Assembly: GCF_000968135.1 (NCBI RefSeq) | Contig: NZ_FO538765.1 | Location: forward strand, 1,503,819-1,567,818 | Source: Magnetospira sp. QH-2 | GTDB taxonomy: Bacteria; Pseudomonadota; Alphaproteobacteria; Rhodospirillales; Magnetospiraceae | DNA length: 64,000 bases | Direction of reading: 5' to 3' | Shown: positions 1 to 9,476 of the stretch, in pieces | How positions within the stretch are numbered: position 1 is the first letter of the stretch | Layout of the letters: every line of letters begins with the position of its first letter | Translations under genes and position numbers: made by a program | The notes under the pieces: model-generated | Database searches by the model: none | What the model was told of the DNA's origin: nothing | The model's input: the letters and a program-made list of their open reading frames with translations, nothing else

Positions 1-884
1 GGGATCTGCTCCGCGGGAATCGCATCCCCTTGATTGGCGATCACGACAGAGACTCCTTCACTTCGGTGAAAGGGGACCCGGTCGACTTTTTTCAAGGTAA
101 CCGTCACCGGATGGCCTTCCTCGCCATATTTCAAGGCGTTATCGAACAGGTTGGTGAATACCTCCGAAAGTTCATCATGATCACCGGATATCCGCGGAAG
201 GTTCTCGCAAGGTTGAATGCTCAGTTCCATGTTGCGCTTCTTGGCCCGCAATATGAAAGAAACGGCGATCTCATCGATCAGGTTACCCAGGTCCACCGCG
301 CCGCGCGGTGGCACATGCTCGCGCACCTCGACCTTGGACAAGGACAACAGATCATCGATCAGCCGCTTCATGCGGTGAGCCTCGGTGTCCATGATGGCAA
401 GGAACCGCTTGCGGGCCTCGTCATCGTTCCAGCCCACACCCCGCAGGGTCTCGATAAAACCGATCAGGGTCGAGAGAGGGGAGCGCAATTCGTGCGACAC
501 GTTGGCGACGAAATCCGCATGCATCTGTTCCGTGGCGCGGATGCTGGTGATGTCGTTGAGCATGATCAGCGCTCGGGCGAAACCGGTATGCTTTTTCTCT
601 TTCAAGGCCGTCACGGTGAATTGAAAGGTCTGGGCCACCGGTGCGGCAATGACGAATTCCCCGTCGCTCAACGGTGCACCATCGAGCACCTTGTCCACCC
701 CGTCAAGCAGGCGGGGATGGCGCAGGGACAAGGCGAGATCGTGATCGCGGGGAGTCTCGCTGAGCAGCGGTTCGGCGGCCCCGTTGAAATCAATAACCTG
801 CCGTTCGCGATTGAGCAAAATCACCGGCACCGGCAGGCTCTGCATGATTGCGGCGTCGATGCGCCTCACGCCTTTCTTATTCAT
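1..884 (-). CDS. PhoR-like sensor histidine kinase, 3' end missing
   Basis: The gene reads leftward and runs off the window, leaving about 294 residues. Residues 10-115 look like a PAS domain (VPVILLNRERQVIDFNG). The HisKA dimerisation box follows with phospho-acceptor His131 in VANVSHELRSPLSTLIGF, then the N box of the ATPase domain (FTNLFDNALKYGEEG). The motif order and the absence of an N-terminal membrane segment in the visible part resemble the cytoplasmic half of PhoR-type kinases, but phosphate sensing is only an inference because no pst or phoB gene is visible. ATG at 884 was chosen. An in-frame GTG at 917 is possible. It lies 105 bp downstream of the PAS/GGDEF-like gene and could be cotranscribed with it. 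Confidence 0.85.
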   Translation of the reverse strand, partial: MNKKGVRRIDAAIMQSLPVPVILLNRERQVIDFNGAAEPLLSETPRDHDLALSLRHPRLLDGVDKVLDGAPLSDGEFVIAAPVAQTFQFTVTALKEKKHTGFARALIMLNDITSIRATEQMHADFVANVSHELRSPLSTLIGFIETLRGVGWNDDEARKRFLAIMDTEAHRMKRLIDDLLSLSKVEVREHVPPRGAVDLGNLIDEIAVSFILRAKKRNMELSIQPCENLPRISGDHDELSEVFTNLFDNALKYGEEGHPVTVTLKKVDRVPFHRSEGVSVVIANQGDAIPAEQI

Positions 885-989
885 GGTTTTTGTCGCATTC
901 AGAACCTCGGCGTTCACCGTTCCGGACCCTCTTGGGTCCTGAATAGGGGATCTCAATGACGCTATTATGACGAATTGGAAAGGCGGTGG

Positions 990-1967
990 TTAACTTTTGT
1001 CGTCTTTAGGCGGGCGGGGGGCCAGAACTTGTTCGTGGTCCGTGGCCCGGCCCAGGGCCTCCAGCAGCGATATGTCGCCTTGCGAGGCCTGAGTATGACC
1101 CACCGCCACGCGCAGGCGGAAAGGGCCGTTGAGGCCGCGCAGTGTCTGAGCGGAAAGAGATTTCAAGAGGCTATTGCGCAGGTTTTCAGCCTGCTTGCCG
1201 TCGATTCCCGGTAGCACGATGCCGAACCGGTGGTCGTTGAGGTGGCCGAAGTAATCCACCTGGCGCAGGGATTTCTGGCAGGCCCCGGCCACGGTCTTGA
1301 CCGCATCCTCGCTGGCCGCCAGCCCCTGAAATTCACAGATAGGCTCAAAATCCAGCAAGGTAACGGTCAGGACCGCCACATGTTCCCGGTAGCGTCGCGC
1401 ACCAATCAATTCCAATTCACCCAATTCGATGAAACGTTCACGCACCAGGGCACCAGTCAGCGGATCTTCGGCGGTCATGCGGCCCAGGTCCATGTCCAAA
1501 GATTCGAGCCGTTGCAGCAGCTTGTGTTCCTTGATCAAGCTGGCGCCGAGCCGTTGCTCCAAACGCCGCATTTCTTCTTCGTCTTCAATCCACCACAGCA
1601 CCACCATGCCTTCGCTTGTGGCGACGGGTTCCAGGGTCAAGGTGGTCCAGCGGTGCGCCTGATCCCGGCTGCGTAGCCGGGTGGAGAGCGGGCCAACACC
1701 GTCGCCACGACCAATATGATCCAGAATTTTCGCCGCATCTTCTTTCGATAAAACCCTGTCCACCAGCCGTTCTCCGGCCAATAGGGCGGGTTCCAGGCTC
1801 AAGATCCGCCCCAGGGCGGCGTTGGCGAACAAAATGTGCAGGTCTTCCGGCGCGGTAACGGCCACCGCCACCGGACTGGTATCGAGCATGGCTTCGAGTA
1901 GGCGCATCTGCGCCGGTTCGCAGGGGCTCTCCGGACGATCCCGTTCCGGCCTGGTCGCTGTCATCAT
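990..1967 (-). CDS. PAS protein with degenerate GGDEF domain
   Basis: A 325-residue protein. Residues about 20-135 read as a PAS domain (LEAMLDTSPVAVAVTAPEDLHILFANAALG). A coiled-coil linker (EEEMRRLEQRLGASLIKEHKLL) leads into a diguanylate-cyclase fold starting at AEDPLTGALVRERF. The active-site loop that should read GG(D/E)EF is LNDHR within HLNDHRFGIVLPG, so cyclase activity is not expected. Such domains usually serve as a GTP- or c-di-GMP-responsive regulatory module or only as a scaffold. Two adjacent ATG codons (1967 and 1964) could start it. It lies upstream of, and in the same direction as, the PhoR-like kinase, which suggests a shared signalling pathway. Confidence 0.75.
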   Translation of the reverse strand: MMTATRPERDRPESPCEPAQMRLLEAMLDTSPVAVAVTAPEDLHILFANAALGRILSLEPALLAGERLVDRVLSKEDAAKILDHIGRGDGVGPLSTRLRSRDQAHRWTTLTLEPVATSEGMVVLWWIEDEEEMRRLEQRLGASLIKEHKLLQRLESLDMDLGRMTAEDPLTGALVRERFIELGELELIGARRYREHVAVLTVTLLDFEPICEFQGLAASEDAVKTVAGACQKSLRQVDYFGHLNDHRFGIVLPGIDGKQAENLRNSLLKSLSAQTLRGLNGPFRLRVAVGHTQASQGDISLLEALGRATDHEQVLAPRPPKDDKS

Positions 1968-2274
1968 CCGTCGTTTTCCCCTGCTCGTGGGATTGTGCCG
2001 TGACTCCCAAGCATCGAAAGGGAATCGGGGCTATTTCAGGCGTTGAACCGAGGCATATTTCGCACATATAATATTTAATATTGCGGTAACAGGCAGAACC
2101 GGATTGCAGGCACGGCAAAGAAGGACGCTCATGAGAGCCGCGTGATCGCGCAATGAAGCCGCGAAGACGTACCGTCCGAATTTCACAAATAACCAATGTT
2201 GGCGAAACCCGTCGTTGGACGGGACCAAACAGGGGGCACCCGGCGGGGGCCTTCGAAGCGGAGACACAAAACCG
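1968..2274. other. Divergent intergenic region upstream of nadA
   Basis: This 307-bp stretch separates the leftward GGDEF-like gene from nadA and holds no credible gene. An AT-rich island contains a direct repeat TAATATT-TAATATT at 2069-2082, a plausible promoter or operator zone. Close to nadA, CCCGTC (2208-2213), loop GTTG and GACGGG (2218-2223) form a perfect 6-bp hairpin in the predicted leader. It has no T-run, so it is not an obvious terminator. I recognise no known riboswitch class. Confidence 0.4.
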
Positions 2275-3291
2275 ATGACCGAGACCATCCAGCTTCCCGA
2301 CGCCACGGCCCGCAAAGAGGCCGACCTGGATCCGACCTTGGATCTGGAAGCGGAAATCAATCGCCTGCGCAAGGAGCGAAACGCCATCATCCTGGCCCAC
2401 TATTATCAGGATGATGAAATTCAGGATCTGGCTGATTTCGTCGGCGATTCCCTGGATCTGTCGCGCAAGGCCGCGGCCACCGACGCCGATGTCATCGTCT
2501 TCTGCGGCGTGCGGTTCATGGGCGAGGTGGCCAAAATCCTCAGCCCGCAAAAGACCGTGCTGATTCCCGATGCCGAGGCCGGATGCTCTTTGGAGGATTC
2601 CTGTCCGCCGGACCAGTTCAAGGCCTATCGGGAAAAGTATCCCGATCATCTGGCGCTGACCTATATCAATTGCTCGGCGGACGTGAAGGCACTGTCCGAT
2701 ATCATTGTGACCTCATCCAATGCCGAGGCCATCGTCAATCAATTGCCCAAGGATCAACCAATCTTGTTTGCGCCGGATCGCCACCTGGGCGCCTATATCA
2801 AGCGCAAGACCGGGCGCGACAACATGGAGCTTTGGCCCGGAAGCTGCATCATTCACGAACAGTTTTCCGAGCGGGAACTGATCAAGCTCAAGGTGCGCCA
2901 CCCCAATGCCCGGGTCGCGGCCCATCCCGAATGCCCGGAGCAGATCCTGCAACAGGCCGACCATGTTGGCTCCACCCGCATGCTCCTGGACTATGTGACC
3001 AACGATCCGGCGCAAGAGTTCATTATCGCCACCGAGCCCCATATCATTCATCAAATGCAATTGGATGCACCGGGAAAGACCTTCATTCCGGCGCCGGGGG
3101 CCGATGGCCAATGCGACTGCGCCAATTGCCCCTTCATGGCCAAGAACACCTTGGAGAAGCTGTACCTTTGCATGGTCAATGACGCGCCTGCGGTGACCAT
3201 CCCGGAAACCCTCCGCGTGGATGCCCTGAAGCCGTTGGAACGGATGCTTGATATGTCCGGCCCGGCGCCCGCCAAGACCGAGGCGGCATAG
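2275..3291 (+). CDS. nadA: Quinolinate synthase NadA
   Basis: Condenses iminoaspartate with dihydroxyacetone phosphate to quinolinate, the second step of de novo NAD synthesis, using an oxygen-sensitive [4Fe-4S] cluster. The 338-residue protein has the family N-terminus ([21 protein letters not shown]) and the three expected cysteines, at Cys77 ([12 protein letters not shown]), in [11 protein letters not shown] and in the C-terminal [17 protein letters not shown] region. ATG at 2275 follows a purine-rich GAAGCGGAGA. An upstream in-frame TTG (2215) exists but would add residues of no family character. It is the first gene of nadA-nadC-nadB, with nadC 7 bp downstream. Confidence 0.97.
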   Translation: MTETIQLPDATARKEADLDPTLDLEAEINRLRKERNAIILAHYYQDDEIQDLADFVGDSLDLSRKAAATDADVIVFCGVRFMGEVAKILSPQKTVLIPDAEAGCSLEDSCPPDQFKAYREKYPDHLALTYINCSADVKALSDIIVTSSNAEAIVNQLPKDQPILFAPDRHLGAYIKRKTGRDNMELWPGSCIIHEQFSERELIKLKVRHPNARVAAHPECPEQILQQADHVGSTRMLLDYVTNDPAQEFIIATEPHIIHQMQLDAPGKTFIPAPGADGQCDCANCPFMAKNTLEKLYLCMVNDAPAVTIPETLRVDALKPLERMLDMSGPAPAKTEAA

Positions 3292-3298
3292 AGTTTTT

Positions 3299-4138
3299 AT
3301 GAGCCTGGATCCTGAAATTGTCGCCCAGGTGATCGACTTCGCGCTCGGAGAAGACGTGGGCGGCGGCGACGTGACGTCCGCCGCCGTCATTCCCAAAGGG
3401 GCTCGATTTGCCGGCACCATGACTGCCCGGCACGATATGGTGATTGCGGGGCTGGGCGTTGCCAAGGCCGTGGTGCATCGACTATCACCAGACGCCCATT
3501 TCGAGACCGAGGTGCAAGACGGCGACCGGGTGGCTGCGGGACAGGTCCTCGCCCGCATGGCCGGTCCGGCTCACCAATTGCTGGCCGCGGAACGTTCGGC
3601 CTTGAACCTTTTGCAGTTCATGTCAGGTATCGCCACCCAGACCCGCTCGTATGTGGATCGCATCGAGGGAACCGGGGCCACCTTGCTCGATACCCGCAAG
3701 ACCGTGCCGGGGCTGCGTGATCTTTCCAAATACGCCACCCGCATGGGCGGCGCCCAAAATCACCGCATGCGGCTGGACGATGGAATCCTGATCAAGGACA
3801 ACCACATCGCTGTTGCCGGAGGCGTCACCGAATGCGTCCGCCGGGCCAAGGCCGCCGACAGCGGTCTGACCATCGAAGTGGAATGCGATACCCTGGATCA
3901 GGTGCGCGAGGCAGTGGAGGCGGGCGCTCATATGCTGCTGCTGGACAATATGCCTCCCGAAGTTCTGCGGCAGGCTTTGCAAATCGTCGATGGTCGAGCC
4001 AAGACCGAGGCTTCGGGCGGGGTAACCCTGGACAGCATCCGCGCCATCGCCGAAACTGGCGTCGACTACATTTCCGTCGGGCGAATTACGCAATCGGCCC
4101 CGGCGGTGGACATCGGCCTGGATTGGAGCGCGGCTTAA
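3299..4138 (+). CDS. nadC: Nicotinate-nucleotide diphosphorylase (carboxylating) NadC
   Basis: Converts quinolinate and PRPP to nicotinate mononucleotide with loss of CO2, the third step of the pathway. The 279-residue protein has the two-domain family layout: an N-terminal open-faced sandwich ([18 protein letters not shown]), then the barrel with [32 protein letters not shown] and [10 protein letters not shown], which carry the phosphoribosyl-binding and catalytic Arg, His and Lys residues. ATG at 3299 is 7 bp after the nadA stop. Length matches the family (about 280). A stem AGCGC/GCGCT followed by six T overlaps its 3' end and could give partial termination before nadB. Confidence 0.97.
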   Translation: MSLDPEIVAQVIDFALGEDVGGGDVTSAAVIPKGARFAGTMTARHDMVIAGLGVAKAVVHRLSPDAHFETEVQDGDRVAAGQVLARMAGPAHQLLAAERSALNLLQFMSGIATQTRSYVDRIEGTGATLLDTRKTVPGLRDLSKYATRMGGAQNHRMRLDDGILIKDNHIAVAGGVTECVRRAKAADSGLTIEVECDTLDQVREAVEAGAHMLLLDNMPPEVLRQALQIVDGRAKTEASGGVTLDSIRAIAETGVDYISVGRITQSAPAVDIGLDWSAA

Positions 4139-4175
4139 GGCAAAGCGGCGCTTTTTTGGGGGAGAACTCAAAGGC

Positions 4176-5771
4176 ATGGCGCCCGACGAATCCATATATG
4201 ACGTGTTGGTCATCGGCAGCGGGGCGGCTGGATTGAGCCTGACCCTGCATCTTGCCGGGCGGACGCGAATCGCCTTGCTCTGCAAGGGTGAATTGAAAGA
4301 GACCAGCACCTATTACGCCCAAGGTGGCGTGGCGGCGGTGCTGGATGACAAAGATTCAACCGAAAGCCATCTGCAAGACACCTTGGAAGCCGGAGCCGGT
4401 CTATGCCGCGAGGATGTGGTTCGGCATGTGGTGGAAAACGCCAAACCGGCCGTGCAGAAGCTGATCGATTATGGCGTGGACTTTTCCCGGCGCGAGCGTT
4501 CCGATGGGACTTTGGAATTTCACCTGACCCGCGAGGGCGGGCACAGCCATCGTCGGGTGCTTCATGTGTCCGATGCCACCGGCGAGGCCATCGAATCCAC
4601 CTTGGAAGAACAGGTGAAGGCAGCACCCGATGTGTCTGTCTTCACCCATCATACGGCCATCGATGTGGTCATGGACCGGTCCGGGTCCAAGCCCCGCTGT
4701 GTGGGCGCCTACGCCTTGGACAACGAAGCCGGGCGGGTGCGCCTGTTTCGCGCCCGCTATGTGGTCTTGGCCACCGGCGGATCCAGCAAGGTTTACCTCT
4801 ATACCAGCAACCCCGATGGCACCACCGGCGACGGCGTGGCCATGGCCTGGCGTGCCGGATGCCGGGTGGAGAACATGGAATTCCTGCAATTCCATCCCAC
4901 CTGTCTCTATCACCCTTTGGCCAAGTCCTTCTTGATCACCGAGGCGGTGCGCGGCGAGGGGGGGCACCTTTTGTTGCCCGACGGCAGCCGGTTTATGGAC
5001 CGATTCCATCCCATGGCCGAACTGGCGCCCCGCGACGTGGTCGCTCGGGCCATCGACTTCGAGATGAAGCGATTGGGTGTTGATTGCCTGCACCTGGATA
5101 TTTCCCATCAGCCCGAGGATTTCGTTATCGGGCATTTTCCGACCATCTATCGGCGTTGTCTGCAATTTGGCATCGATATCACCAAGCAGCCGATTCCGGT
5201 GGTGCCCGCCGCCCATTACACCTGCGGCGGGGTCAAGGTGGACATGCACGGACGCACCGATGTGGATGGCTTGTATGCTATCGGAGAGGTCTCCAGCACC
5301 GGACTGCATGGCGCCAATCGCATGGCCAGCAATTCATTGCTTGAATGCTTGGTTTTTGCCGATGCGGCGGCGCGGGATATTGCCGTTCGTCTGCCCGATG
5401 CCCCCATCCCGCCGGACATGCCCCGGTGGGATGAAAGTCGGGTCACCGATTCCGACGAGGAAGTGGTCATCTCCCATAACTGGGAAGAGCTGCGCCGATT
5501 CATGTGGGATTACGTGGGCATTGTGCGCACCACCAAGCGGTTGGAACGGGCCAAGCGCCGGGTCGATATGCTGCTGACCGAAATTGATGAGTATTATGGC
5601 AACTTCCGGGTCACCCGGGATCTGTTGGAGCTACGCGATCTGGCCACGGTGGCTGATCTGATTATCCGCAGTGCCATGGCTCGCAAGGAAAGCCGGGGAC
5701 TGCATTATTCCCTCGACCATCCAGAGGCCGATACATCCACGCCGCCCCGTGATACCATTTTGGCTCGTTGA
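4176..5771 (+). CDS. nadB: L-aspartate oxidase NadB
   Basis: FAD-dependent oxidation of L-aspartate to iminoaspartate, the first step of de novo NAD synthesis. The 531-residue protein opens with a Rossmann dinucleotide motif ([20 protein letters not shown]). It then has the flavoprotein-family segments [11 protein letters not shown] and [12 protein letters not shown], the FAD-binding [20 protein letters not shown], and a helical C-terminal domain. It follows nadC by 37 bp behind the sequence GGGGGAGAACT. The order nadA-nadC-nadB means all three steps to nicotinate mononucleotide come from one transcript. Length agrees with the family (520-540). Confidence 0.97.
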   Translation: MAPDESIYDVLVIGSGAAGLSLTLHLAGRTRIALLCKGELKETSTYYAQGGVAAVLDDKDSTESHLQDTLEAGAGLCREDVVRHVVENAKPAVQKLIDYGVDFSRRERSDGTLEFHLTREGGHSHRRVLHVSDATGEAIESTLEEQVKAAPDVSVFTHHTAIDVVMDRSGSKPRCVGAYALDNEAGRVRLFRARYVVLATGGSSKVYLYTSNPDGTTGDGVAMAWRAGCRVENMEFLQFHPTCLYHPLAKSFLITEAVRGEGGHLLLPDGSRFMDRFHPMAELAPRDVVARAIDFEMKRLGVDCLHLDISHQPEDFVIGHFPTIYRRCLQFGIDITKQPIPVVPAAHYTCGGVKVDMHGRTDVDGLYAIGEVSSTGLHGANRMASNSLLECLVFADAAARDIAVRLPDAPIPPDMPRWDESRVTDSDEEVVISHNWEELRRFMWDYVGIVRTTKRLERAKRRVDMLLTEIDEYYGNFRVTRDLLELRDLATVADLIIRSAMARKESRGLHYSLDHPEADTSTPPRDTILAR

Positions 5772-5782
5772 CCGGGGGACCC

Positions 5783-6604
5783 ATGGACCAGACGACTGCC
5801 TACCGACCGATTGCCACCATCGCCCGACAGCCTTTCCATACGCGCTATATCGCCTCGGGCGAAGGGGGGCGACCGCTGGTGGTGATCAAGCGATTCGAGG
5901 CGGGCATGATCCCGACGGAAGACGGCCCAAGGCCACCGACCATTGAGCGCTTGGACCTCATGCGGCAGGCCTTCATTGCCGAACTCAAGCTTCTGCGCGA
6001 CATTAGCCACGAAAACATCATGCCGCTGATGGGCGCCAACGAGGCAGGCGACTCACCTTTCATGGTCCTGCCCTTGCTCCCTATGACCCTGCGTGATCTG
6101 ATCTGGGCTCCGGCCAAGGAAGGTCGAGGCCGGGAAGCCGCGCGCATGCCTCTGGACAGTGCCCTGGCCATATTGCGCCAGTTGTTGGATGCGTTGGAAG
6201 AATTGCATGGCCGAGCCGTTGTGCACCGGCAACTGGCCCCCGCGGCCATTTGGCTGGCCCCCGACGGTCGGCTGGTTCTCGATGGATTTGGGCTGGCCAA
6301 AACACCAGATTGGGACTTGTTCAGCGATGGCGGGGGCAGTGGGCCGGTGGGGTTTGCCAGCCCGGAACAATTGGTGGACGCGTCATCGGTCGATGCGCGC
6401 TCCGACATATGCTCCTTCGGTCGTATCGCCTATCGGCTGATCTGTGGGCGGGTGGCCGAAGCCAAGCCGCTGCCGCCCACCGATATTGATCCAACCATCG
6501 ACAGGGCGCTCGGCGAGTGGATGATGAGTTGCATGGCCGAGGACCCCAAGGACCGCCCGGCGGATGTGGCCGCTGTTCGCGAGGTGATGGAGACTCTGGC
6601 GTGA
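5783..6604 (+). CDS. Predicted Ser/Thr pseudokinase
   Basis: A 273-residue protein with a eukaryotic-type kinase fold but without the catalytic residues. The beta-3 lysine is kept (Lys36 in LVVIKRFEAG), and the hinge and helix regions and the APE-like segment (GFASPEQLVDASSVDARSDICSFG) are recognisable. The HRD loop reads HRQLAPAAI, so the catalytic Asp is Gln150 and the magnesium-binding Asn is absent. The DFG motif reads GFG (168-170), with an Asp one position early. A binding or scaffold role is therefore more likely than phosphotransfer. No membrane segment is visible. It starts 11 bp after nadB and its stop overlaps the hpnC start (GTGA), so it probably shares a transcript with both pathways. 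The partner is unknown. Confidence 0.8.
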   Translation: MDQTTAYRPIATIARQPFHTRYIASGEGGRPLVVIKRFEAGMIPTEDGPRPPTIERLDLMRQAFIAELKLLRDISHENIMPLMGANEAGDSPFMVLPLLPMTLRDLIWAPAKEGRGREAARMPLDSALAILRQLLDALEELHGRAVVHRQLAPAAIWLAPDGRLVLDGFGLAKTPDWDLFSDGGGSGPVGFASPEQLVDASSVDARSDICSFGRIAYRLICGRVAEAKPLPPTDIDPTIDRALGEWMMSCMAEDPKDRPADVAAVREVMETLA

Positions 6605-7455
6605 CAGCGGCTGTTCCCGGTGCCGTGCCCGTGGAGACTCCCTCGGGCAAGGATGCCGAGTATGAAAACTTCCCGGTTGGCTCGTTCCTGCTCCCCGCCC
6701 ATGCGCGGCCTCATGTGGCGGTGTTCTACCGCTTTGCCCGGGCCATCGACGACATTGCCGACAATCCGACGCTGACGGCGGGCGAAAAGATCCGTCGCCT
6801 GGACGGTTTCGCCGCTTCCCTTGAGGGGACGGGGGGGGATGGCTATGAGACCGGACGGGCCATGGGGCGCAGTCTCGCCGAGACGCATATTGCTCCTGAC
6901 CATTGCCTGGACCTGATTGCCGCCTTTAAGCAGGACGCGGTGAAGAACCGCTATGACCACTGGGACGATCTGATGGCCTATTGCCTGAAATCGGCAGCGC
7001 CGGTGGGCCGCTATTTGCTCGACTTGCATGGCGGTTCGCGCAACGGCTACGGCCCTTCGGACGCCTTGTGCAATGCCTTGCAGGTGATCAACCATTTGCA
7101 GGATTGCCAAGAAGACTATGAGGTGATGGACCGGGTCTATTTGCCACTGGACTGGATGGCCGAGGCCGGAGCGGATCCGTCGGACCTGAAGGCTCATCGC
7201 GCCAGCCCTGCCCTGCGCCAGGTCATCGACCGATGCCTGGACGGAACGCGGGAGTTGTTGCGTCAGGCGGCCGCCTTGCCCGGCGGCCTGCACAGCCGTC
7301 GATTGGCCATGGAATCCGGGGCCATTCTGGATATTGCCCATGTCTTGACCCAGCGATTGGCGCGACAAGATCCGGTTGCCGGACGCGTGGCCCTGAGCAA
7401 GCCCGGCACCCTGGTTTGCTGCCTGCGCGGAGCCTTGCAGGGGCTGGTGGCATGA
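6601..7455 (+). CDS. hpnC: Squalene synthase HpnC (hydroxysqualene-forming)
   Basis: In the HpnCDE route, HpnD makes presqualene diphosphate, HpnC converts it to hydroxysqualene, and HpnE reduces that to squalene. The 284-residue protein is a trans-prenyltransferase-fold enzyme with two aspartate-rich motifs, FARAIDDIADNP and LQDCQEDYEVMDRVYLP. The start is GTG at 6601, which overlaps the pseudokinase stop by four bases (GTGA). This gives the expected N-terminus just before YENFPVGSFLLP. The stop overlaps the ATG of hpnB, which shows tight translational coupling. Confidence 0.93.
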   Translation: MTAAVPGAVPVETPSGKDAEYENFPVGSFLLPAHARPHVAVFYRFARAIDDIADNPTLTAGEKIRRLDGFAASLEGTGGDGYETGRAMGRSLAETHIAPDHCLDLIAAFKQDAVKNRYDHWDDLMAYCLKSAAPVGRYLLDLHGGSRNGYGPSDALCNALQVINHLQDCQEDYEVMDRVYLPLDWMAEAGADPSDLKAHRASPALRQVIDRCLDGTRELLRQAAALPGGLHSRRLAMESGAILDIAHVLTQRLARQDPVAGRVALSKPGTLVCCLRGALQGLVA

Positions 7456-8594
7456 TTATTCTCGGACTGGCACTGATTTCTTTGACCATCTGGATCTATC
7501 TGGTGGCTTTCCGGGGGCGGTTTTGGGCCTGCGACCAGATGTTGCCCCTGGTCATCGGCGAACTCTCCGACTGGCCCGCGGTGACCGCGGTCATTCCGGC
7601 CCGGGACGAAGCGGAAACCATTGGTGAATCCCTCAAATCCCTTTTGGAGCAGGACTACCCCGGTGATCTGACGGTGATCCTCATTGACGACAACAGCCGC
7701 GATGAGACCGGCAAAGTGGCCCGAGCCGCGGCGGGGGATGATCCGCGTCTGCATATCCTTTCCGGCCAGCCCCTACCGGTGGGCTGGGTGGGCAAGATGT
7801 GGGCCATGTTCCAAGGCGTCGAGGCCGCCGGGCGCATTTCTCCGGGGGCAGAATACTTGTTGCTCACCGACGCCGATATACGTCATGGGCAAGGGGGGGT
7901 GCGGCGGCTGGTGGTCAAGGCGGAAACCGAAAAACGCGATCTGGTATCGCTGATGGTTCGGCTCCGTTGCGAGAGTTTTTGGGAGAAGCTTCTGGTCCCG
8001 GCTTTCGTCTATTTTTTTCAGAAGCTCTATCCCTTTCCCTGGGTCAATAACCCCGGCCGGGCCGAGGCGGGAGCGGCGGGGGGCTGTATGCTGGTTCGCA
8101 CCGAGGCCCTGGCCGCCAGCGGCGGTATTGTCGCCATCCGAGATCGGGTGATTGACGACGTGGCCTTGGGAAAGCGGCTGAAGGCCGAGGGATCGATTTG
8201 GCTGGGCTTGACTAAATCCGTGGATAGCCTGCGGCCTTATGACGGCCTGAGCCAAATCTGGCGCATGGTCGCCCGCACCGCCTTCGTGCAGCTGGAACAC
8301 TCAGGTCTGATGCTGATCGGGACGGTGATGGGGATGGCCCTGATCTATCTGTTACCGCCGTTGGGATTTCTGTTCGGCGACTTATGGGTCGCTGCTCCGG
8401 CGGGAGCCGCCTGGCTGCTGATGACTTTTTCCTATGGACCGACACTGCGGCTTTATGGACTGTCGCCCCTGCGTGGGCTGCTGTTGCCGGTGGCGGCGCT
8501 GTTTTATACCTTGATGACCCTGGATTCCGCCCGTCGCCATTGGATGGGCCGGGGCGGGGCCTGGAAGGGGCGTCATTACCCTGAGTTGGGGTGA
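7452..8594 (+). CDS. hpnB: Hopanoid-associated glycosyltransferase HpnB
   Basis: A 380-residue membrane-associated family 2 glycosyltransferase found in many hopanoid loci. It has an N-terminal membrane helix (IILGLALISLTIWIYLVAF), the GT2 nucleotide-sugar fold (VTAVIPARDEAETIGESL, VILIDDNSRDETG), a DAD-type metal motif (YLLLTDADIRHG) and several hydrophobic C-terminal segments (about residues 275-360). The sugar acceptor has not been proved for the family, and a role in side-chain modification is inferred from linkage. ATG at 7452 overlaps the hpnC stop (ATGA). Confidence 0.88.
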   Translation: MIILGLALISLTIWIYLVAFRGRFWACDQMLPLVIGELSDWPAVTAVIPARDEAETIGESLKSLLEQDYPGDLTVILIDDNSRDETGKVARAAAGDDPRLHILSGQPLPVGWVGKMWAMFQGVEAAGRISPGAEYLLLTDADIRHGQGGVRRLVVKAETEKRDLVSLMVRLRCESFWEKLLVPAFVYFFQKLYPFPWVNNPGRAEAGAAGGCMLVRTEALAASGGIVAIRDRVIDDVALGKRLKAEGSIWLGLTKSVDSLRPYDGLSQIWRMVARTAFVQLEHSGLMLIGTVMGMALIYLLPPLGFLFGDLWVAAPAGAAWLLMTFSYGPTLRLYGLSPLRGLLLPVAALFYTLMTLDSARRHWMGRGGAWKGRHYPELG

Positions 8595-8627
8595 CGGAGA
8601 CCCTCGGCAAATGCTATCCATGAGGTC

Positions 8628-9476
8628 ATGACCGAGTCTACGCCGCAAGATGTTGCCTATGTGCAGTCCCTGGTGGAAAAATCAGGGTCGTCGTTCTATT
8701 GGGCCATGCGCCTGCTGCCCGAGGAACGGCGCAACGGCATGTTCGCCGTTTATGGATTTTGCCGCGAAGTGGACGATGTGGCCGATGAACCAGCGCCTCT
8801 GGATGATAAGATCCGCCGTCTGGCTGCCTGGCGGGACGAGATCGAATCCCTTTATGCGGGGGCACCGGAAACCCCGGTCGGGCGGGTGCTGAAACCCCAT
8901 GTGGCCCGGGTCGGATTGCTCAAGGAGGACTTCCTGGCGATCATCGACGGTATGGAGATGGATGCCGTCGAGCCGCTTCGCCTGCAAACCATGGAAGAAC
9001 TGAAACTCTATTGCCACCGTGTGGCGGTGGCGGTGGGGCGGCTGTCCAACCGGGTGTTCGGCATTGACGATGAAAAAGGCGATGTGGTGGCGGCTCATCT
9101 GGGGCTGGCGTTGCAGTTGACCAACATCTTGCGTGATCTCAAGGAGGATGCGGAGCGGGACCGTTTGTACCTGCCTCGCGAATTGCTGCAACGACATGCG
9201 ATCGAGGCCACCGAACCGGGCGAGGTCCTGGCGCATCCCCATCTGCCCAAGGTCTGTATGGAACTGGCTGTTTTGGCCGAACAGTCCTACCGATCCGCCG
9301 AGAAGGCGCTGAAGCACTGCGAGGCGGATCGCATGAAACCGGCCATCGTCATGAAAGAGGTCTATCACAAGGTCCTCGAAAGGTTGCGCAAACGCGGCTG
9401 GAAACGGCTGGACGAACGGGTGCGTCTGAGCAAGGCCGAGAAAATGTGGATCGGCCTGCGGCACGGCCTGCTGTGA
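8628..9476 (+). CDS. hpnD: Presqualene diphosphate synthase HpnD
   Basis: Joins two farnesyl diphosphates head to head to give presqualene diphosphate. The 282-residue protein has the phytoene/squalene synthase motifs in order: SSFYWAMRLLPEERRNGMFAVYGFCREVDDVADE (first Asp-rich motif, about residues 23-55) and LTNILRDLKEDAERDRLYLPREL (second Asp-rich motif). Compared with HpnC it keeps the more canonical DDxxD-type boxes, which supports the assignment. It is 33 bp after hpnB, and its stop overlaps the GTG start of hpnE. Confidence 0.94.
   Translation: MTESTPQDVAYVQSLVEKSGSSFYWAMRLLPEERRNGMFAVYGFCREVDDVADEPAPLDDKIRRLAAWRDEIESLYAGAPETPVGRVLKPHVARVGLLKEDFLAIIDGMEMDAVEPLRLQTMEELKLYCHRVAVAVGRLSNRVFGIDDEKGDVVAAHLGLALQLTNILRDLKEDAERDRLYLPRELLQRHAIEATEPGEVLAHPHLPKVCMELAVLAEQSYRSAEKALKHCEADRMKPAIVMKEVYHKVLERLRKRGWKRLDERVRLSKAEKMWIGLRHGLL

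Noticed and set aside
924-939. Perfect hairpin GGACCC-TCTT-GGGTCC between the first two genes
   Set aside because: It is a 6-bp stem with no T-run on either strand, so a terminator call is not supported.
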